64,000 bases of DNA from Citrobacter sp. Awk 4 (GTDB lineage Bacteria; Pseudomonadota; Gammaproteobacteria; Enterobacterales; Enterobacteriaceae). Below, piece by piece: positions 38,601 through 53,600 of this stretch. Positions within the stretch are counted from its first letter, which is position 1. Every line of letters begins with the position of its first letter. The stretch is from the NCBI RefSeq assembly GCF_028069725.1, contig NZ_JANEWG010000010.1:50840-114839 (forward strand), in the 5' to 3' direction. The notes under the pieces are model-generated. The model did not search any database and was not told the DNA's origin. It saw only the letters and a list, made by a program, of their open reading frames with translations. Both the position numbers and the translations under genes were made by a program.

Positions 38601-41600
38601 GCTTTGCCAGGTTCCGTCATCGATACAGATCTCAAGTCTTTCATCTGCCGCCAGTACCTGACTCACCGAACCTTTTAATGTTGGCGTATTATTCGCGGTA
38701 ATAAAATCGACATTGCTCTTGCCCGTGTCGGTGTCTATTGATGTGACAGCAATTGTCGCCCCCGAGAGGGTGGTATCAATAACAACGTCTTTCTGCGCTG
38801 TTGAACCTATATTTCCCGCTTTATCAATAATCCTTACTGACCAGGAGTGAGAACCTTCTGTCAGAACAGTCGAGTCTGCATATTGCCATGACGTCCCGGT
38901 CACCATCACCGTTTTCCAGGCTCCGCCATCCACACTGATTTGAACCATTTCATCGACTAACAGCGCCTGATTTAGCGAACCATTAATCGTCAATGTTGTA
39001 TCGTTAGTTTTGGAATCTCCCAGCGTGCCGGTATCGTCGCTTATACTGGTAATGGCAACGACCGTATCGGAGATCGTAGTATCAATCACAATATCGCGAC
39101 TGGCTGTGGACCCTATATTTCCAGCATCATCAATAACGCGAACTTTGCAGGCCACCGTTCCCGTCAATTCACCGCAATCGTATGTCCAGTCAAGACCGTT
39201 TAAAGAGACGTTTGACCATGTAATACCATTATCAAGGCTAATCTGGACATGTTCACCATTACCTAAAGCCGCGCCAATTTTGCCTTTAATAGTCAGCATT
39301 GTATCGTTGGTAATAAAATCGCTGCCAGATATCCCGCTGTCCGTTGTAATACTGTCTATGGTGAGTGTTATCGCCTCAGAGGGTTTTGTTGTATCAATTA
39401 CCACATCCCGGGAGACGGTATTACCTATATTTCCTGCCTCATCAATAACACGAACCTGATAAATCTGTTTCCCCTCACTCAGTGAACGTCCATCAATATA
39501 ACTCCAGTCTGTTCCTGTGACGTTAAGGGACGTCCAGGTCATGCCACCATCGATACTGATCTGTGCTTTTTCATTCACACCCAGTGCTTTATCTAACGAC
39601 CCCTTAATGGTGAGAGATCGGTCGTTGGTAATAAAATCATTCGAACTCAGACCTGAATCATCAGTAATAGAATCAACGCTAATCAGTGACGTTGGTACTG
39701 ATTTATCTACGGTAAAATGCTTAGAAGCATTTGTCACGTTACCAATGGTATTCGAGATACTTGCCTCTATCGCATACTGCGCCCCGTCAGTGAACAACGA
39801 TAAATCGGCGACACTAACATCGCAGCTCCATTTTCCACTTAACACTACTGTGGTGTAAGTTTTGTTATTTATCGTGATCGTGACGACGGTCCCATCCGAC
39901 GCCGATGATGTCCCGGTAACTTTTTGTACGGTCGAAGCTTCTGCATTGTTAAGCCAGACATCGCCAGTAAAGTCATCTATCGTTAACGTGAATTTCTCGT
40001 CACTCAATGTAATCGTTTTACTGGCTGTTGAAGAGGTATTACCTGCTTTGTCTGTCACCACAGCGGTAACGGTATAATCGCCGTCTGCCAATGCAGTGAA
40101 GTCGTTTCCTGAGAGATCGACATACCATGAACCGTCTGCGGCAACCGTCGCGGAATAATTACTGCTGTTATTAAACGTGACGGTGACCGTCTGGCCTGGA
40201 TCAGCGGTCGTTGTGCCTGAGACCCGAATACCATCGACCTGTTCAGTGATATTCACAACATTGTCCTGACCCGCAATATTGGTATCAAAAGCAATGACCG
40301 GAGGAGTGGCATCAATGACTATCGGGCGAGTTGATGAACCATGATTGCCAATGACATTATCGACCGATGCCTTGATAACGTAGCTGCCATCACTCAACAG
40401 CGCCATATCTTCCGCACCGATCGTAACGCTCCATTTTCCATCACTGCTTACGGTCGTGGTGTACGTTTTGGCATTCGCGGTGCCGTCACCAAAAATAACT
40501 GTGACTGTTCTGCCTGCTGCCGCATCTGTCGTACCGCTAATAATTTGTGATTTAGTATATTCACTGTTATTTATGCGGTCATCACCCGAGAAGAGATCGA
40601 TCGTAATAACAGGTTTAGTATCATCAACTCTTATTTTCTTCGTTTTTGTCTCTTCGTTACCTGCGGCATCTTTTAGCGTAGCCGTAATATCATAATTGCC
40701 GTTTGTAAAATCAGCCAATTCTCCTGTCGGGATATTGATGCACCATTTCCCATCCACACCAACTACAGCGGTATAGCTCTGGTTTACGCCATTACCTGAA
40801 ATAACCACATAGAGAGTACGCCCTGCCTCAGAAACGGATGCAGTCCCTGAAATTGTTTGTCCATTAAGTGCAGTGAGTTCATCCGTATTCAGAATGTTAT
40901 CTGTTGCAACAGTATCGATAGAAATCACCGGAGCAATGGTGTCAACCGTAACTTTAACTTGAGGTGCGTAACCGGAGTTACCATGGCTGTCCTGGACCAT
41001 GGCATCAACCAACACAGTCCCTTCAGCTAAACCTTGAATAACCGCCGCATTGATAATCAGGCTCCACGAACCATCAGCCTTCACGGTAGTATTATAATTT
41101 ACGCCACCGAGCGTCACCCTAACCGTAGCCCCTGGTTCAGCATCAATGGTAGTACCCGTGATGGCCAGATTCGTGCTGCTGCTATGCTCCGCCGCATTGA
41201 TAAAGTTGTCACCGGTTATCGGATCAATAACAATTTGCGGTACCTTCAGTGATACCTGTAATGGTGGGTCTGCCAACATCGTGCCATGGTTACCTGCCAG
41301 ATCGTTGACTTCAGCTTTGACGTCATACAGACCATTTTGCATATTGGTCAAATCGGAGGCGGGAACAGAGACAGACCAGGAGCCGTCTGAAGTCACTATA
41401 GTGGTATAGGTTTTTCCATTAAATGTGACCGTTAATGTTTGCCCCAGGGTGTCACTCGATGAGGTGCCTTTAATTTGCAAAGGCTGACCCATTTCTGATG
41501 CGCTCAGAATATTATCGCCGCTGATAACAGAAATAGTGATCGTTGGCGGAACAGGTTCATAGGTAATAAACCGATGTTCTTCCGCACTGATGCCAAGATC

Positions 41601-44600
41601 ATTAGTGACTCTCACTTTTACTTCGTTATTGTTGCCGATAGTCAACCCTTCCAGATCTTCTTTGGGGATCGTCAAGGTCCAGGTGCCCGATTCATCGTTT
41701 TCCGGGTTAGAAACGACTGTTGTATACGTCTTGCCAGCAAAAGTAACCGTGACAGTATCACCATCTTTCGCATTACTTGTTTGGCCTGAAAGAACCAGAC
41801 CATTCTCATTACTGGCTTCTGCCTCATTAATAATATTATCGCCCGCAACAGAATCCAGTGAAATGGCAACACTGTCTAAGTTTACGGTAGCAGTCGTGGT
41901 TATTTCCGCAGATTTATTACCATAGGCATCTGTTGCCGTAGCCGTAAACGTCAAGTCAGTATTATCGCCCCAGGCTGCAACATCGTCTTTTGGTACCAGT
42001 ACAACCCAGGTATGTCCGTCGGCTCCGACGGTACCAGAATATGTTTTACTGGTAATACCATCGCTGATAATAATTTGAACAACATCCCCACTGGATAAAT
42101 TCGTTGCACTTCCTGTAATAATAAGGGGCTGGCCATGTTCAATCTTATTGATGACCTTATCGCCAGAGATATCATCAATTGTTAATTCTGGCATTTTAAT
42201 CGCAATACCAATTTCATGCGGATAGTTTACACTTTCGTTACCTGCGCCATCCACCACGATCACGTTAATGGTATTAGCACCGTTATTCAACGCTTTTAAA
42301 TCCTCAGCAGGAGCAGTTACGCTCCAGGTAAGATCGCTACCCACAGTTGTGGTGTACGTTTTACTCCCTAAAGTCACTTTTACAATATCGCCAGCGACAC
42401 CATTGATCACCTTGCCATTGATGATCTGCCCGGTTTCTGCTTCAGCAGAGTTAACAATATCATCACCCGCAACAACATTAATAATTGCGATGGGTGCAAC
42501 AGTATCGACGATAATATTTTTACTGATCGTCGTGATATTTCCATTCACATCTTTTGCTTGCGCATAGATGATATATGAACCATCATTTACAGATGCAATA
42601 TCCGCAGGAGAGATATTGATAACCCAATGTCCACCTGATATTTCCGGGTGATAAATTTTACCATTAAATGTGACGGTCAATATGCTTCCATCCGGTAAAT
42701 TTGCATCACCTGAAATAGAAAAACCATCAGCTTTCTCTGTTTTATTTAATATATTATCGTTACCCGCAGAGGTCGTAGTGATCGATAATTCAGGGCTTAT
42801 CGTTTTTACATCAATATCATGCGTTGCCTGGCTTGCCGGGTTACCCGACGAATCTTTAGCATCGGCTGTGAGTGTATAAGTTCCATCCGCAAGGCCGCGA
42901 ACAATATCTGCACTAATACCGATACTCCACTTACCCTCTACATCGACCGCCGTTGTAAATGATTTGATGACACCATTGGCATTCGTAATCTTAACCACGA
43001 CGGTCGCGCCTTCAGCGAGCCCAGTGGACGTCCCCGTTATGACCTGAGCCTGTTCATGTTCGGTGGCATTTATCACATTGTCGATCGCCTGTTTGCTGTC
43101 AAAAGACAGCGTCGGCTCGGTGAGATCGACAAGAATATTAACGGTTTTTGTCGTCTGGTTACCAGCATCGTCACTCACACTGACGACAACAGATTTTGTG
43201 CCGTCCGTCAGTGTATTTACGTCACTGACACTAACAATCACGCTCCACTTTCCATCTGAATCAATTAACGTGTCATAAGTTTTACCGTTAAGAGTGACCT
43301 GAACTTTTTTCCCTTCACCTGCATCACTGAAACCACTGATTTGAACAGAATCGGCATGTTCAGCACGATTAATAATATTATCCTGGGCAATGGTATCAAT
43401 CGTCAGTACAGACGATATACTGTCCACCAGAACCCCCTGAGAACATTCAGCTTTATTGCCAGCTTTATTTAAAACGATAGCCGTAGCATCCAGTGTCCCG
43501 TTAGGCAATGTCGCCATATCCGCAGAAGGGATCTGGATTGACCAGGTACCGTCAGCATTAACTTTCGCGGTGTAATTTTTACCGCCTAATTTAAGCATGA
43601 CCGTACAATTGGCTTCAACGCCCAGGGTTTTCCCGGTAATAATCAAACTCACCGATTTTTCAACTGCGTTGATAATGTTATCTGTCGCAATAGCATCAAT
43701 ACTGATCGCCGGACCATTAAGATTAACCTGAACCGGATTAACCGTAATCGTCGCATTACCCATGCCATTATTTACACTGGCTTTCACATCAAGTTCACCG
43801 GCAGGCCACGCGCTCACTTCTTCTTTCGTGAACCCCACTTGCCATGTGCCATCGGTTTTAACAACGGCTTCGTGCTCTATACCATTAACCGTGATGGTAA
43901 CAATAGCGCCAGATTCGACATTTTTACTCGAACCGGTAATCACCACCGGCGCATCATGTTCAATGACATTAATAATATCGTCACCAGAAACCTCATTGAC
44001 TATCAGCGTCGGAAGGTTTGCATCGACGGTAATGTCATGCCGGGTTTGTGCATGATTTCCGGAATCCGTGGTGATCTCTGCAGTTATCGTCGTCTTACCA
44101 TCGCCAAGTGACTGAACATCAGCTGCTGAGATGTTGATGCTCCAGCTTAAATCACTTTTCACCACAGTTTCGTACGTATGACTTCCGAAGTGAATAATCA
44201 CTTTTTCGCCAGGCTGTGCATTTGTCACATGACCGGAAAGCACCTGAGCGGTAGCGGCTTCTGCGGCATCGACAATATCATCCACAGCAAAACTGTTAAA
44301 AGTAATAACTGGAACACGTGTATCAACCGTGACATTATGTGTTGTTGACTGCCCATTATGATATTGATCTGTCACGCTGGCGGTAATAGCATAATTGCCA
44401 TTACTCAATAACTGTAAATCTGCCGAGGATACCGTCAGACTCCACACACCTGAATTAACGGTTGCGATATAACTCTTCGTGCCAAAATTCACGACGACCT
44501 GCGCACCATCTGCCGCATTACTGGTTCCGCTTAAAGTCAGTGCAGTGCCTGCCTCCTGAGCATTGATGATATTATCCAGCGCGACGGTATCCATCGTAAT

Positions 44601-47600
44601 AGTTGGCAATGCCGTAATAACATTGATGACTTTACTGTCGTTTGAACTATTCCCCACGCTATCCGTAATGGTGACGAAGAAAGTATTTTCACCTTCAGGT
44701 AAGGTTTTTACCACGCTTGCCGGAACACCAATACTCCAGTTACCGTTTTCATCGACCTGTGTGGTATAGGTTTTTGTTCCAATTTTTACAACAACGGTAT
44801 CCCCGATGTCTGAATTCGTACTGGTACCCGTTATCAGTATCGCCGAATTATGTTCAGCGTTATTGATGACGTTATCGTCAGTAATAGGGTCATCAAACTT
44901 GACCGTTGGCAAAGTGACATCAATGTTTAATACCTCTTCTGTACTGCCTTTATTGCCATAACGATCGGTCACGCTGGCCGTCACGGTGTAGTCACTGTTC
45001 GTCAGCCCAGTGACGTCTGTTCCGGGAAGGGTAACAGACCATGTGCCACCGGTTTCCACTACCGTGGTGTAAGATTTACCGTTTAACGTTATCTCGATGC
45101 TTGTCCCTGTCGGCACGCCAGCAACACCGCTAATAACGACGGATTTCGTGCTCTCTTCGGCGTTAATAACGTTGTCGCCGCCGGCCATTGAAGTAATGAC
45201 AATAACGGGAACATCCTGGTCGACAAGTACCGCTCTGGCTGCGCTCGCGCTTTCGCCATTTGTATTTGTGACATGAACCTGAACGGTGATCAAACCGTTC
45301 TGTAGGGCAGCCATGTCGGTTGCGGTGACTGTTGTTTCCCAGTGCCCGTTTGCATCTACGGTTGCGGTATACATTTTATTCGCAAACGTGATAGTGACTA
45401 ATTGACCTTCTTCCATACCGGCAGTAGAACCACTGATAATTAATGACTGAGATTGTTCATCAGCATTAATCACATCGTCTGCAGTGATGGGATCGACGGT
45501 AATAGCAGGGAGAGATGTATTAATCGTGAAATCATGAAGTTTAGTGATAGTGTTTCCGTTAACATCATCTCCTGATATTTTGATTGTTTCTGTTCCATCC
45601 CAGAGAGCAACATCTGCTGAAAGCACATTGGCTTGCCATAACCCTCCGGCCTTAACTTCCGCCTGGTAAGTTTTGCCATTGATCTCTATGGTTAGAATGG
45701 CTCCCGGTGCAAAACCACTGCTGCTACCGGTAATATAAATATTGCCAGAATGCTCAATAAAGTTAACGACGTCATCACCCGATACCGGGTTGATGTAAAT
45801 TTCTGACAGATTGGCATCAATATTAATATCGCGCTCGCCTTTACCTGTATTTCCTTGCGCGTTTGTCACTTCAGCGGTAATCGTACTTAAGCCATTGCCT
45901 AACGCTTTCAGGTCGGCAGATTGAACCACCACGCTCCAGCTCAAGTCGCTGTTAACCGTTGCCATGTAATCGTGAGCACCAATATGCACAGTGACAATAT
46001 CACCGGGTTTAGCGCCAATGACACTCCCCGTAATGCTGGGGTTACTGTTAAGTTCATTGGCGGTAATGATGTTATCGACGCAAACCGCATTGATTATCAC
46101 CGTGGGTACAGTGGTATCAATTGCAAAGGTATGCGGAACTGATGTTGTATTACCGCTACTGTCACTCACCGATGCCGTAAAGGTGATTTCGCCCTGGGCA
46201 AGAGTTTGCACCTCCGCCGCAGCTAGCGTGATATTCCATTTTCCGTCAGAGACTATGGCTGTATAGGTTTTTCCATTCAGAACAACGGTGATTGTCCCAC
46301 CTTCCAGATCGCTTGTGCCCGTAATCGCTAATGAACCTGACTTTTCGGCGATGTTAACGATGTCGTCGCCAGCCACTTTATCAACCGTTAAGGTGGGTCC
46401 CGTCAGATCAAGGGTGAAATCATGTGTGACGGTGCCTTTGTTGCCTGCGGAATCGGAAATTTCTGCTTTGATCGTAGCGGAACCGTCCTCCAGTGCGGCG
46501 ATGTCCGAGGCTGGAACGCCGACACTCCACTTGCCGTTCACATCCGTGGTAGTGGTGTATGTTTTGCCGTTCAGAGTGACGGTCACTGTCGCCCCGGCAC
46601 TGACGCCAGTGGAGGTACCCGTGATAATCTGCGCGGTAGCGTGCTCGGCACCATTAATGACATTATCAGCCGTCACGCTGTCGATGGTCACTGTCGGAAC
46701 AGTCATATCGACAGTGATGTCATGCGTAGCCGAGCCTTTGTTACCGTTTGCAGCGGTCACTTCCGCCGTAATGGTGACGTTACCTTCCCCAAGCGCCGCC
46801 AGGTCAACGGCTGGAACCTTAACCGACCAGGTGAGATCGGCCTTCACGGTCGTGGTGTACGTTTTGCCGTTCAGGATGACAGTGACGATGTCGCCTTCAT
46901 CAGCACCGGTTACCGTCCCGCTGAGGGTCTGCTCAGCAGCCACCTCGGACACATTCAAAATATCGTCACCCAGAGGATTAATCGTGACCACTGGCGACTG
47001 ACTGTCCACGATGAAATTGTGGGAGATGAGGGTGCTATTACCACTATTGTCGATAGCGATCACAGCGACACTCAAATTGCCTTCAGGAAGCAGGGCCACA
47101 TCAGCAGCGGGGATCGTCAGCACCCAGTTATTGTCGACGACCGTTGCGGTATATTCCTTGCCATTCAGTGTCACTTTGACGTGAGTGACATTCAACCCGC
47201 AATTCCCGCTAAACATCAGGTCAGCACCTTTCTCGGTGCTATTGACAATATCGTCCTCGGCTACGGTATTGATAGTGATGATAGGATCGGCCAAATTAAC
47301 CGTAACATCACGGGAAACACTGCCCTTATTGCCAGCCGAATCCGTGATTTCCGCTTTGAATGTCGCAATCCCGTCATCAAGTCGATAGATATCTTCAGCC
47401 GGAATGCCCACTCTCCAGTGACCGCTTCCATCCGTTGCGGTAATGTAGCTTTTACCGTTCAGGGTTACTGTCACTACGCTCCCGGCACTGACTCCGGTAG
47501 CTGTACCGCTGATAATCTGCGTAGTACCGTGCTCAGAGCTGTTAATGATATCGTCGCCTGTCACGGCATCAATGGAGACTACGGGCGCCGCCGTATCGAC

Positions 47601-50600
47601 AATGATATTGCGCGTGACGCTACCACTGTTGCCGTCAGACGACGTTACCGTTGCCACAATCGCTGTTTGACCTTGCGTCAGGGCAGACAGATCTTCTGCC
47701 GGTACAGTTACCGTCCACGAGAGATCGACCGCAACCGTTGTGGTGTACGTTTTACCATTCAGAGTGACCTCAACGGTGTCACCCACGGCTGCATCAATCA
47801 CTTTACCGCTAATGGTCTGATTTTCTGCAACCTCCGCCGCGCTTAACATATCATCGCCCAGAGCATTGATAGTGATTGTCGGTAGATGGCTGTCCACATT
47901 AAAGTTATGGATTGCGGTGGTGGTGTTACCTGATTCATCAGTGGTGCTTGCGGTAACTACCTGGCTACCTTCCGGCAATTTAGCCACATCCACTGCCGGT
48001 ATCGTGAGGACCCAACTACCGTCAAGCACCGTCGCGGTATACTCTTTACCATTCAGCACTACGTTGATGTGTGTAACATCCTCTCCGCAGGTACCGCTCA
48101 GTACCAGTGCCGTTCCTTTTTCTACCGCATTAATGATATCGTCGTCCGCGATAGTGTTGATGTCCAACGCCGGAGCGCTCAGGTGAACAGTGACATCGCG
48201 GGTCGTACTTCCTTTGTTGCCTGCGGCATCAGTCACTTCGGCTTTAAAGGTTGCTGTCCCTGCAGCCAGCGCAGCGATATCGGCGGCCGGCACCGTCATG
48301 CTCCAGGTCCCATCGCTACCCACTGTGGTGGTCCAGGCGTGACCATTCAGCGTGACAGTGACAGTCGCACCTGCGTTAACCCCTGTGGCGGTACCACTGA
48401 TCATTTGTGCAACGTTGTGCTCGGCGATATTGATGATGTCATCCGTTGCCACGGTATTCATCGTGACCACAGGTGCAAGCGTATCGACAAGTACGGTGTG
48501 GCTACTGTTACCACGGTTACCGCTGGCGTTGGTGACTTCTGCGGTTATGGTCGCCTGACCTTGCGCCAGAGCGGTCAGATCCGTTGCCGCCACGGTGACT
48601 GTCCAGGTCAGATCAGACTTCACGGTGGTGGTGTACGTTTTGCCGTTCAGAGTAACGACAACCGAGTCTCCCTCTGCAGCCCCCATCACTTTACCGCTGA
48701 TATTCTGAGCGACCGCAACTTCCGCCGCGTTCAACACATCATCACCCAGGGCATCGATAGTGATAATTGATGCCTGGTTATCCACTGTAAAACTGTGATT
48801 TGCAGTGGTGCTGTTACCTGCCGTATCAATGGCGGTTGCCGTCACATTGAGGTTACCTACCGGAAGTGCTTTGACATCAGCGGCTGGAATCTCAACGCTC
48901 CAGGTCGCGCCGGTAACAATGGCGGTATATTCTTTACCGTTGAGGATAATTGTCACTGCAGTGACGTCGGTACCGCAGGTTCCTGACAAGGACAGAGCCG
49001 CGTTTTTCTCTGCAGAATTGACGATATCGTCTGCTGTGACGGTATCTATCGCCAGTGTCGGACCGGTCACATCAATCACAACGTCATGTGTCACACTACC
49101 TTTATTGCCTGCTGCATCAGCAACTTCCGCTTTGATAGTCACTGTTCCGGAGTTCAGTGCCGCTACGTCTGATGTCGGAACACTGATCAACCAATTTCCC
49201 TCAGCCGTTACTGCAGCCGTATAGGTTTTACCATTCAGGGTGACCGTCACGGTGGCTCCAGCACTAGCGCCAGCGGCAGTACCGCTGATTATCTGCGTCA
49301 TGCCATGCTCGGCACTGTTTATAATATCGTCCGTGGCGACGGGGTTGATGGTCAGCACCGGTCCGATCGTATCGACCGTAAAACTTTGAGTACAACTGCT
49401 GATGACATTACCATCCAGCATAAGTTCTGCGGTTACCGTAGCAGCCCCTTCACCGAGCGCCGCCAAATCCGCAGCCGGTACCGTCACTTTCCAGGTAAGG
49501 TCAGACGCGACGGTGGCGTTGTACGTTTTACCATTTAGGGTGACGACGACAGTGTCACCTGCCGACGCCATCGTCGCTTTACCCGTAATCTCCTGATTGA
49601 CGGCCACTTCGGCCTGGTTCAGGCGATTATCCACCGTCACTGAATCAATCAGAATGACCGGATCCATATCACCATCGATATGAATGACATGCGTATCCGT
49701 CGTGCTATTGCCAATGCCGTCCATTGCCTTCACGAGGATCGTCAGATCGCCTGCGGGTAATGCTTCCGTTTGTGCAGTGTTCAGCTCAACAGACCAGGTC
49801 GTTCCATCAATGGTGGCATTGTATGTTTTGCCATCAATAACCACGGTGATGAATTCCGCATCCGTACTGCAGGTACCACTGATGGTTAAGGTTCCTTTTT
49901 TCTCTTCAATATCAACGATGTCATCACCCGCGACAGTATTAATGGTAATTGCCGGTCCGGTGATATCAGTGATCACATCGCGGGTCGCGCTGCCTGTATT
50001 GCCCGCGATATCCACGATCTGCGCGGTGATGGTGGTTGTCCCTTCCGCGATAGCCGCCATATCAATAGCCGGGACATCTATACTCCATGTGCCATTCGTA
50101 TTGGTGGTAGTAGTGTAGGTTTTTCCATTGAGTGTGACAGTGACAGTCGTACCGGCACTCACACCAGCGGCAAAACCACTGATAGTCTGAGCGGTACCGT
50201 GTTCGATGTTGTTGAAAATGTCATCCGTTGCGACAGCGCTAATCACAACCACAGGAGCAGTCGAATCGACCGTAACAGATTTGCTTGCTGCCGTAGTGTT
50301 GCCTGCATTATCGCTTGCGCTCGCAGAGATCGTGTTCACCCCTTCCGTCAAAGCACTGACATCAGCAGCCAAAACGGTCAGGCTCCAGGTCCCGCCGGTT
50401 ACCGTCGCAGTATATTCTTTACCGTTTAGCGTCACCTTCACACTGGTGGCACTCGCATCGCAGGAGCCACTTAACACAAGGTCTTCACCTTTCTCGGTGG
50501 CGTTGACGATGTCGTCCACCGCGACGGTATTTATCGTCAGCGCTGAACCTACCAGGTCAATGGTAAAATCATGTGTGGCGGAACCTTTGTTGCCCGCAGT

Positions 50601-53600
50601 GTCGCCAACCTCGGCCTTGACCGTGGCCATTCCTGTTTCCAGCGCGGCGATATCCGCTGCCGGTACGCCGATACTCCATTTGCCGTTTGCATCTGTGATG
50701 GCGGTGTATGTTTTGCCATTCAGAGTAACCGTCACGACCGCTCCGGCGCTGACGTCACTTGCAGTACCACTGATAATCTGAGCGTTACTATGTTCCGCGC
50801 CATTAATGACATTATCCGCCGTGATCGGATCGATGGTCACGACCGGGACGCTGACATCCACCGTGATATCGTGGGTCGCCGAGCCTTTGTTGCCGCTGGC
50901 AGTGGTCACTTCCGCCGAAATCGTGGCGGTGCCATTGCCCAGCACCGCCAGGTCAGCTGCCGGCACCGTAACTGTCCAGCTCAGGTCTGCCGCCACCGTG
51001 GCGGTGTAGGTTTTGCCGTTGAGCGTCACAGTGACGCTGTCGCCTTCCGCCGCACCGGTCACGTGACCGCTCAGGGTCTGGTCTGCCGCCACCTCGACGG
51101 CGTTAAGCATGTCATCGCCCAGAGCATTGAAGGAGATGGAAGGTATGTGACTGTCCACGCTGAAAGCATGACTGACCGTCGTGATATTCCCAATCGTATC
51201 AATGGCCGTTACCGTGACATTTACACCACCTTCTGGCAGTTTCGCCACATCTTCCGCAGGCACCGTGAGAACCCAGGCGCCGCTAATTGCCGTCGCGGTA
51301 TACACTTTACCGTTTAATGTCACCTTCACGCTGGCGACGTCGCTACCACAGGTGCCACTCAGCACCAAATCAGCACCTTTTTCTACGGCATTGACAATAT
51401 CATCCACTGCGACGGCATTAATCGTCAGGGCGGGCCCCGTCAGCTCGACAGTGAAATCATGTGTGGTGGAGCCCTTGTTGCCTGCAGAGTCAAAAACGTC
51501 TGCCTTGATCGTGACCGAACCGTCTGTCAGACCCGCGATATCCGCCTCTGGAACACCGATACTCCATGTCCCCCCCGCTTCCACCGTGGCGCTGTATGTG
51601 TGTCCGTTCAGCGATACAGTGACGGTTGCTCCAGTATTCACCCCGCTGGCGGTACCGCTGATGATCTGTGCCGCACCATGCTCTGCGTCGTTAATGATGT
51701 TATCTGCTGTTACTGCCTCAATGGTCACTACCGGAGCAGTTGTATCGACAGTAATACTGTGAGTCGAGGTGCCCTGGTTGCCGCTGGCGGTGGTCACTTC
51801 TGCCGACACCGTGGCCGTGCCGTTGCCCAGTGCCGCCAGGTCTGCCGCAGGGACTGTTATCGCCCAGCTCAGGTCTGCCGCCACCGTGGTGGTGTAGGTT
51901 TTGCCGTTGAGCGTCACAGTGACACTGTCGCCTTCCACGGCACCGGTCACGTGACCGCTGAGGGTCTGGTCTGCTGTCACATCGACCGCGTTGAGCATGT
52001 CATCGCCCAGCGCATCAATGGTAATAGCCGGACTCCGGCTGTCCACGCTGAACGCATGCGTTGCAGTCGTGCTGTTACCCGCCGCATCCGTCGCCACCAC
52101 GCTAACCGTCAGATCTCCTTCCGGCAGTTTCGTTACGTCGACCCTGGGAATGGAGATAATCCACCCCCCATCAACTGCCGTTGCGGTATATTCTTTACCA
52201 TTAAGCATCACGCTGATGCTGGCGACGTCAGTACCGCAGGTACCGCTGAGCGTCAGGTCAGCACCTTTCTCAGCCGCGTTGACGATATCATCCAGCGCGA
52301 CTGTACTGACTGTCAGCGCCGGGCCGGTCAGGTCTGACGAGATGTTGTGGGTTGCGCTGCCGCTGTTCCCCGCCACATCGCTGACGCGCGCCGTGATTGT
52401 CGCCGCCCCTTCGGTCAGCAGCGCTATATCCGCAGCCGGCACCCCCACACTCCACCTGCCGTCCGCTCCGGTTGTGGTGGTATAGGTCTTACCGTTCAGG
52501 GTCACCGTCACGGGGGTGCCCGCACTCACCCCGGTCGCCGTGCCGCTGATAATCTGCGCCACGCCATGTTCACTGCTGTTCAGGATGTCGTCGGTCGTGA
52601 CGTTATCGATGGTCACCGCCGGGGCACTGACGTCCACCGTAATATTGTGGCTCGCCGAACCCTGGTTGCCGCTGGCGGTGGTCACTTCCGCCGAGATTGT
52701 GGCCGTGCCGTTGCCCAGCGCCGCCAGGTCTGCCGCAGGGACTGTTATCGCCCAGCTCAGGTCTGCCGCCACCGTGGTGGTGTAGGTTTTGCCGTTGAGC
52801 GTCACAGTGACACTGTCGCCTTCCGCCGCACCGGTCACGTGACCGCTCAGGGTCTGGTCTGCTGTCACGTCGGCCGCGTTGAGCATGTCATCGCCCAGCG
52901 CATCAATGGTAATAGCCGGACTCCGGCTGTCCACGCTGAACGCATGCGTTGCCGTCGTGCTGTTACCCGCCGCATCGGTCGCCGTGGCCGTCAGCGCCAG
53001 GCTGCCTTCCGGCAGTTTCGCCACATCCGCCGCCGGAACCGTGACGGACCAGCTGCCGTTGCTGACGGTCGCGGTATAGTCTTTACCATTAAGCATCACG
53101 CTGATGCTGGCGACGTCAGTACCGCAGGTACCGCTGAGCGTCAGGTCAGCACCTTTCTCAGCCGCGTTGACGATATCATCCAGCGCGACTGTACTGACTG
53201 TCAGCGCCGGGCCGGTCAGGTCTGACGAGATGTTGTGGGTTGCGCTGCCGCTGTTCCCCGCCACATCGCTGACGCGCGCCGTGATTGTCGCCGCCCCTTC
53301 GGCCAGGGCAGTGACATCCGCAGCCGGCACCCCCACACTCCACCTGCCGTCCGCTCCCGTGGTGGTGGTATAGGTCTTACCATTCAGGGTCACCGTCACG
53401 GGGGTGCCCGCACTCACCCCGGTCGCCGTGCCGCTGATAATCTGCGCCACGTCATGTTCACTGCTGTTCAGGATGTCGTCGGTCGTGACGTTATCGATGG
53501 TCACCGCCGGGGCACTGACATCCACCGTGATATTGTGGCTCGCCGAACCCTGGTTGCCGCTGGCCGTGGTCACTTCCGCCGAGATTGTGGCCGTGCCGTT

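Noticed and set aside
46422..47846. Long plus-strand ORF (474 codons) and many similar ones antisense to the adhesin
   Set aside because: They mirror the repeats of the real gene, are low-complexity or repetitive in all frames, lack ribosome sites, and have no recognisable domain. Three of them (51459-52337, 52347-53225, 53235-54113) are just copies of the 888-bp repeat read backwards.
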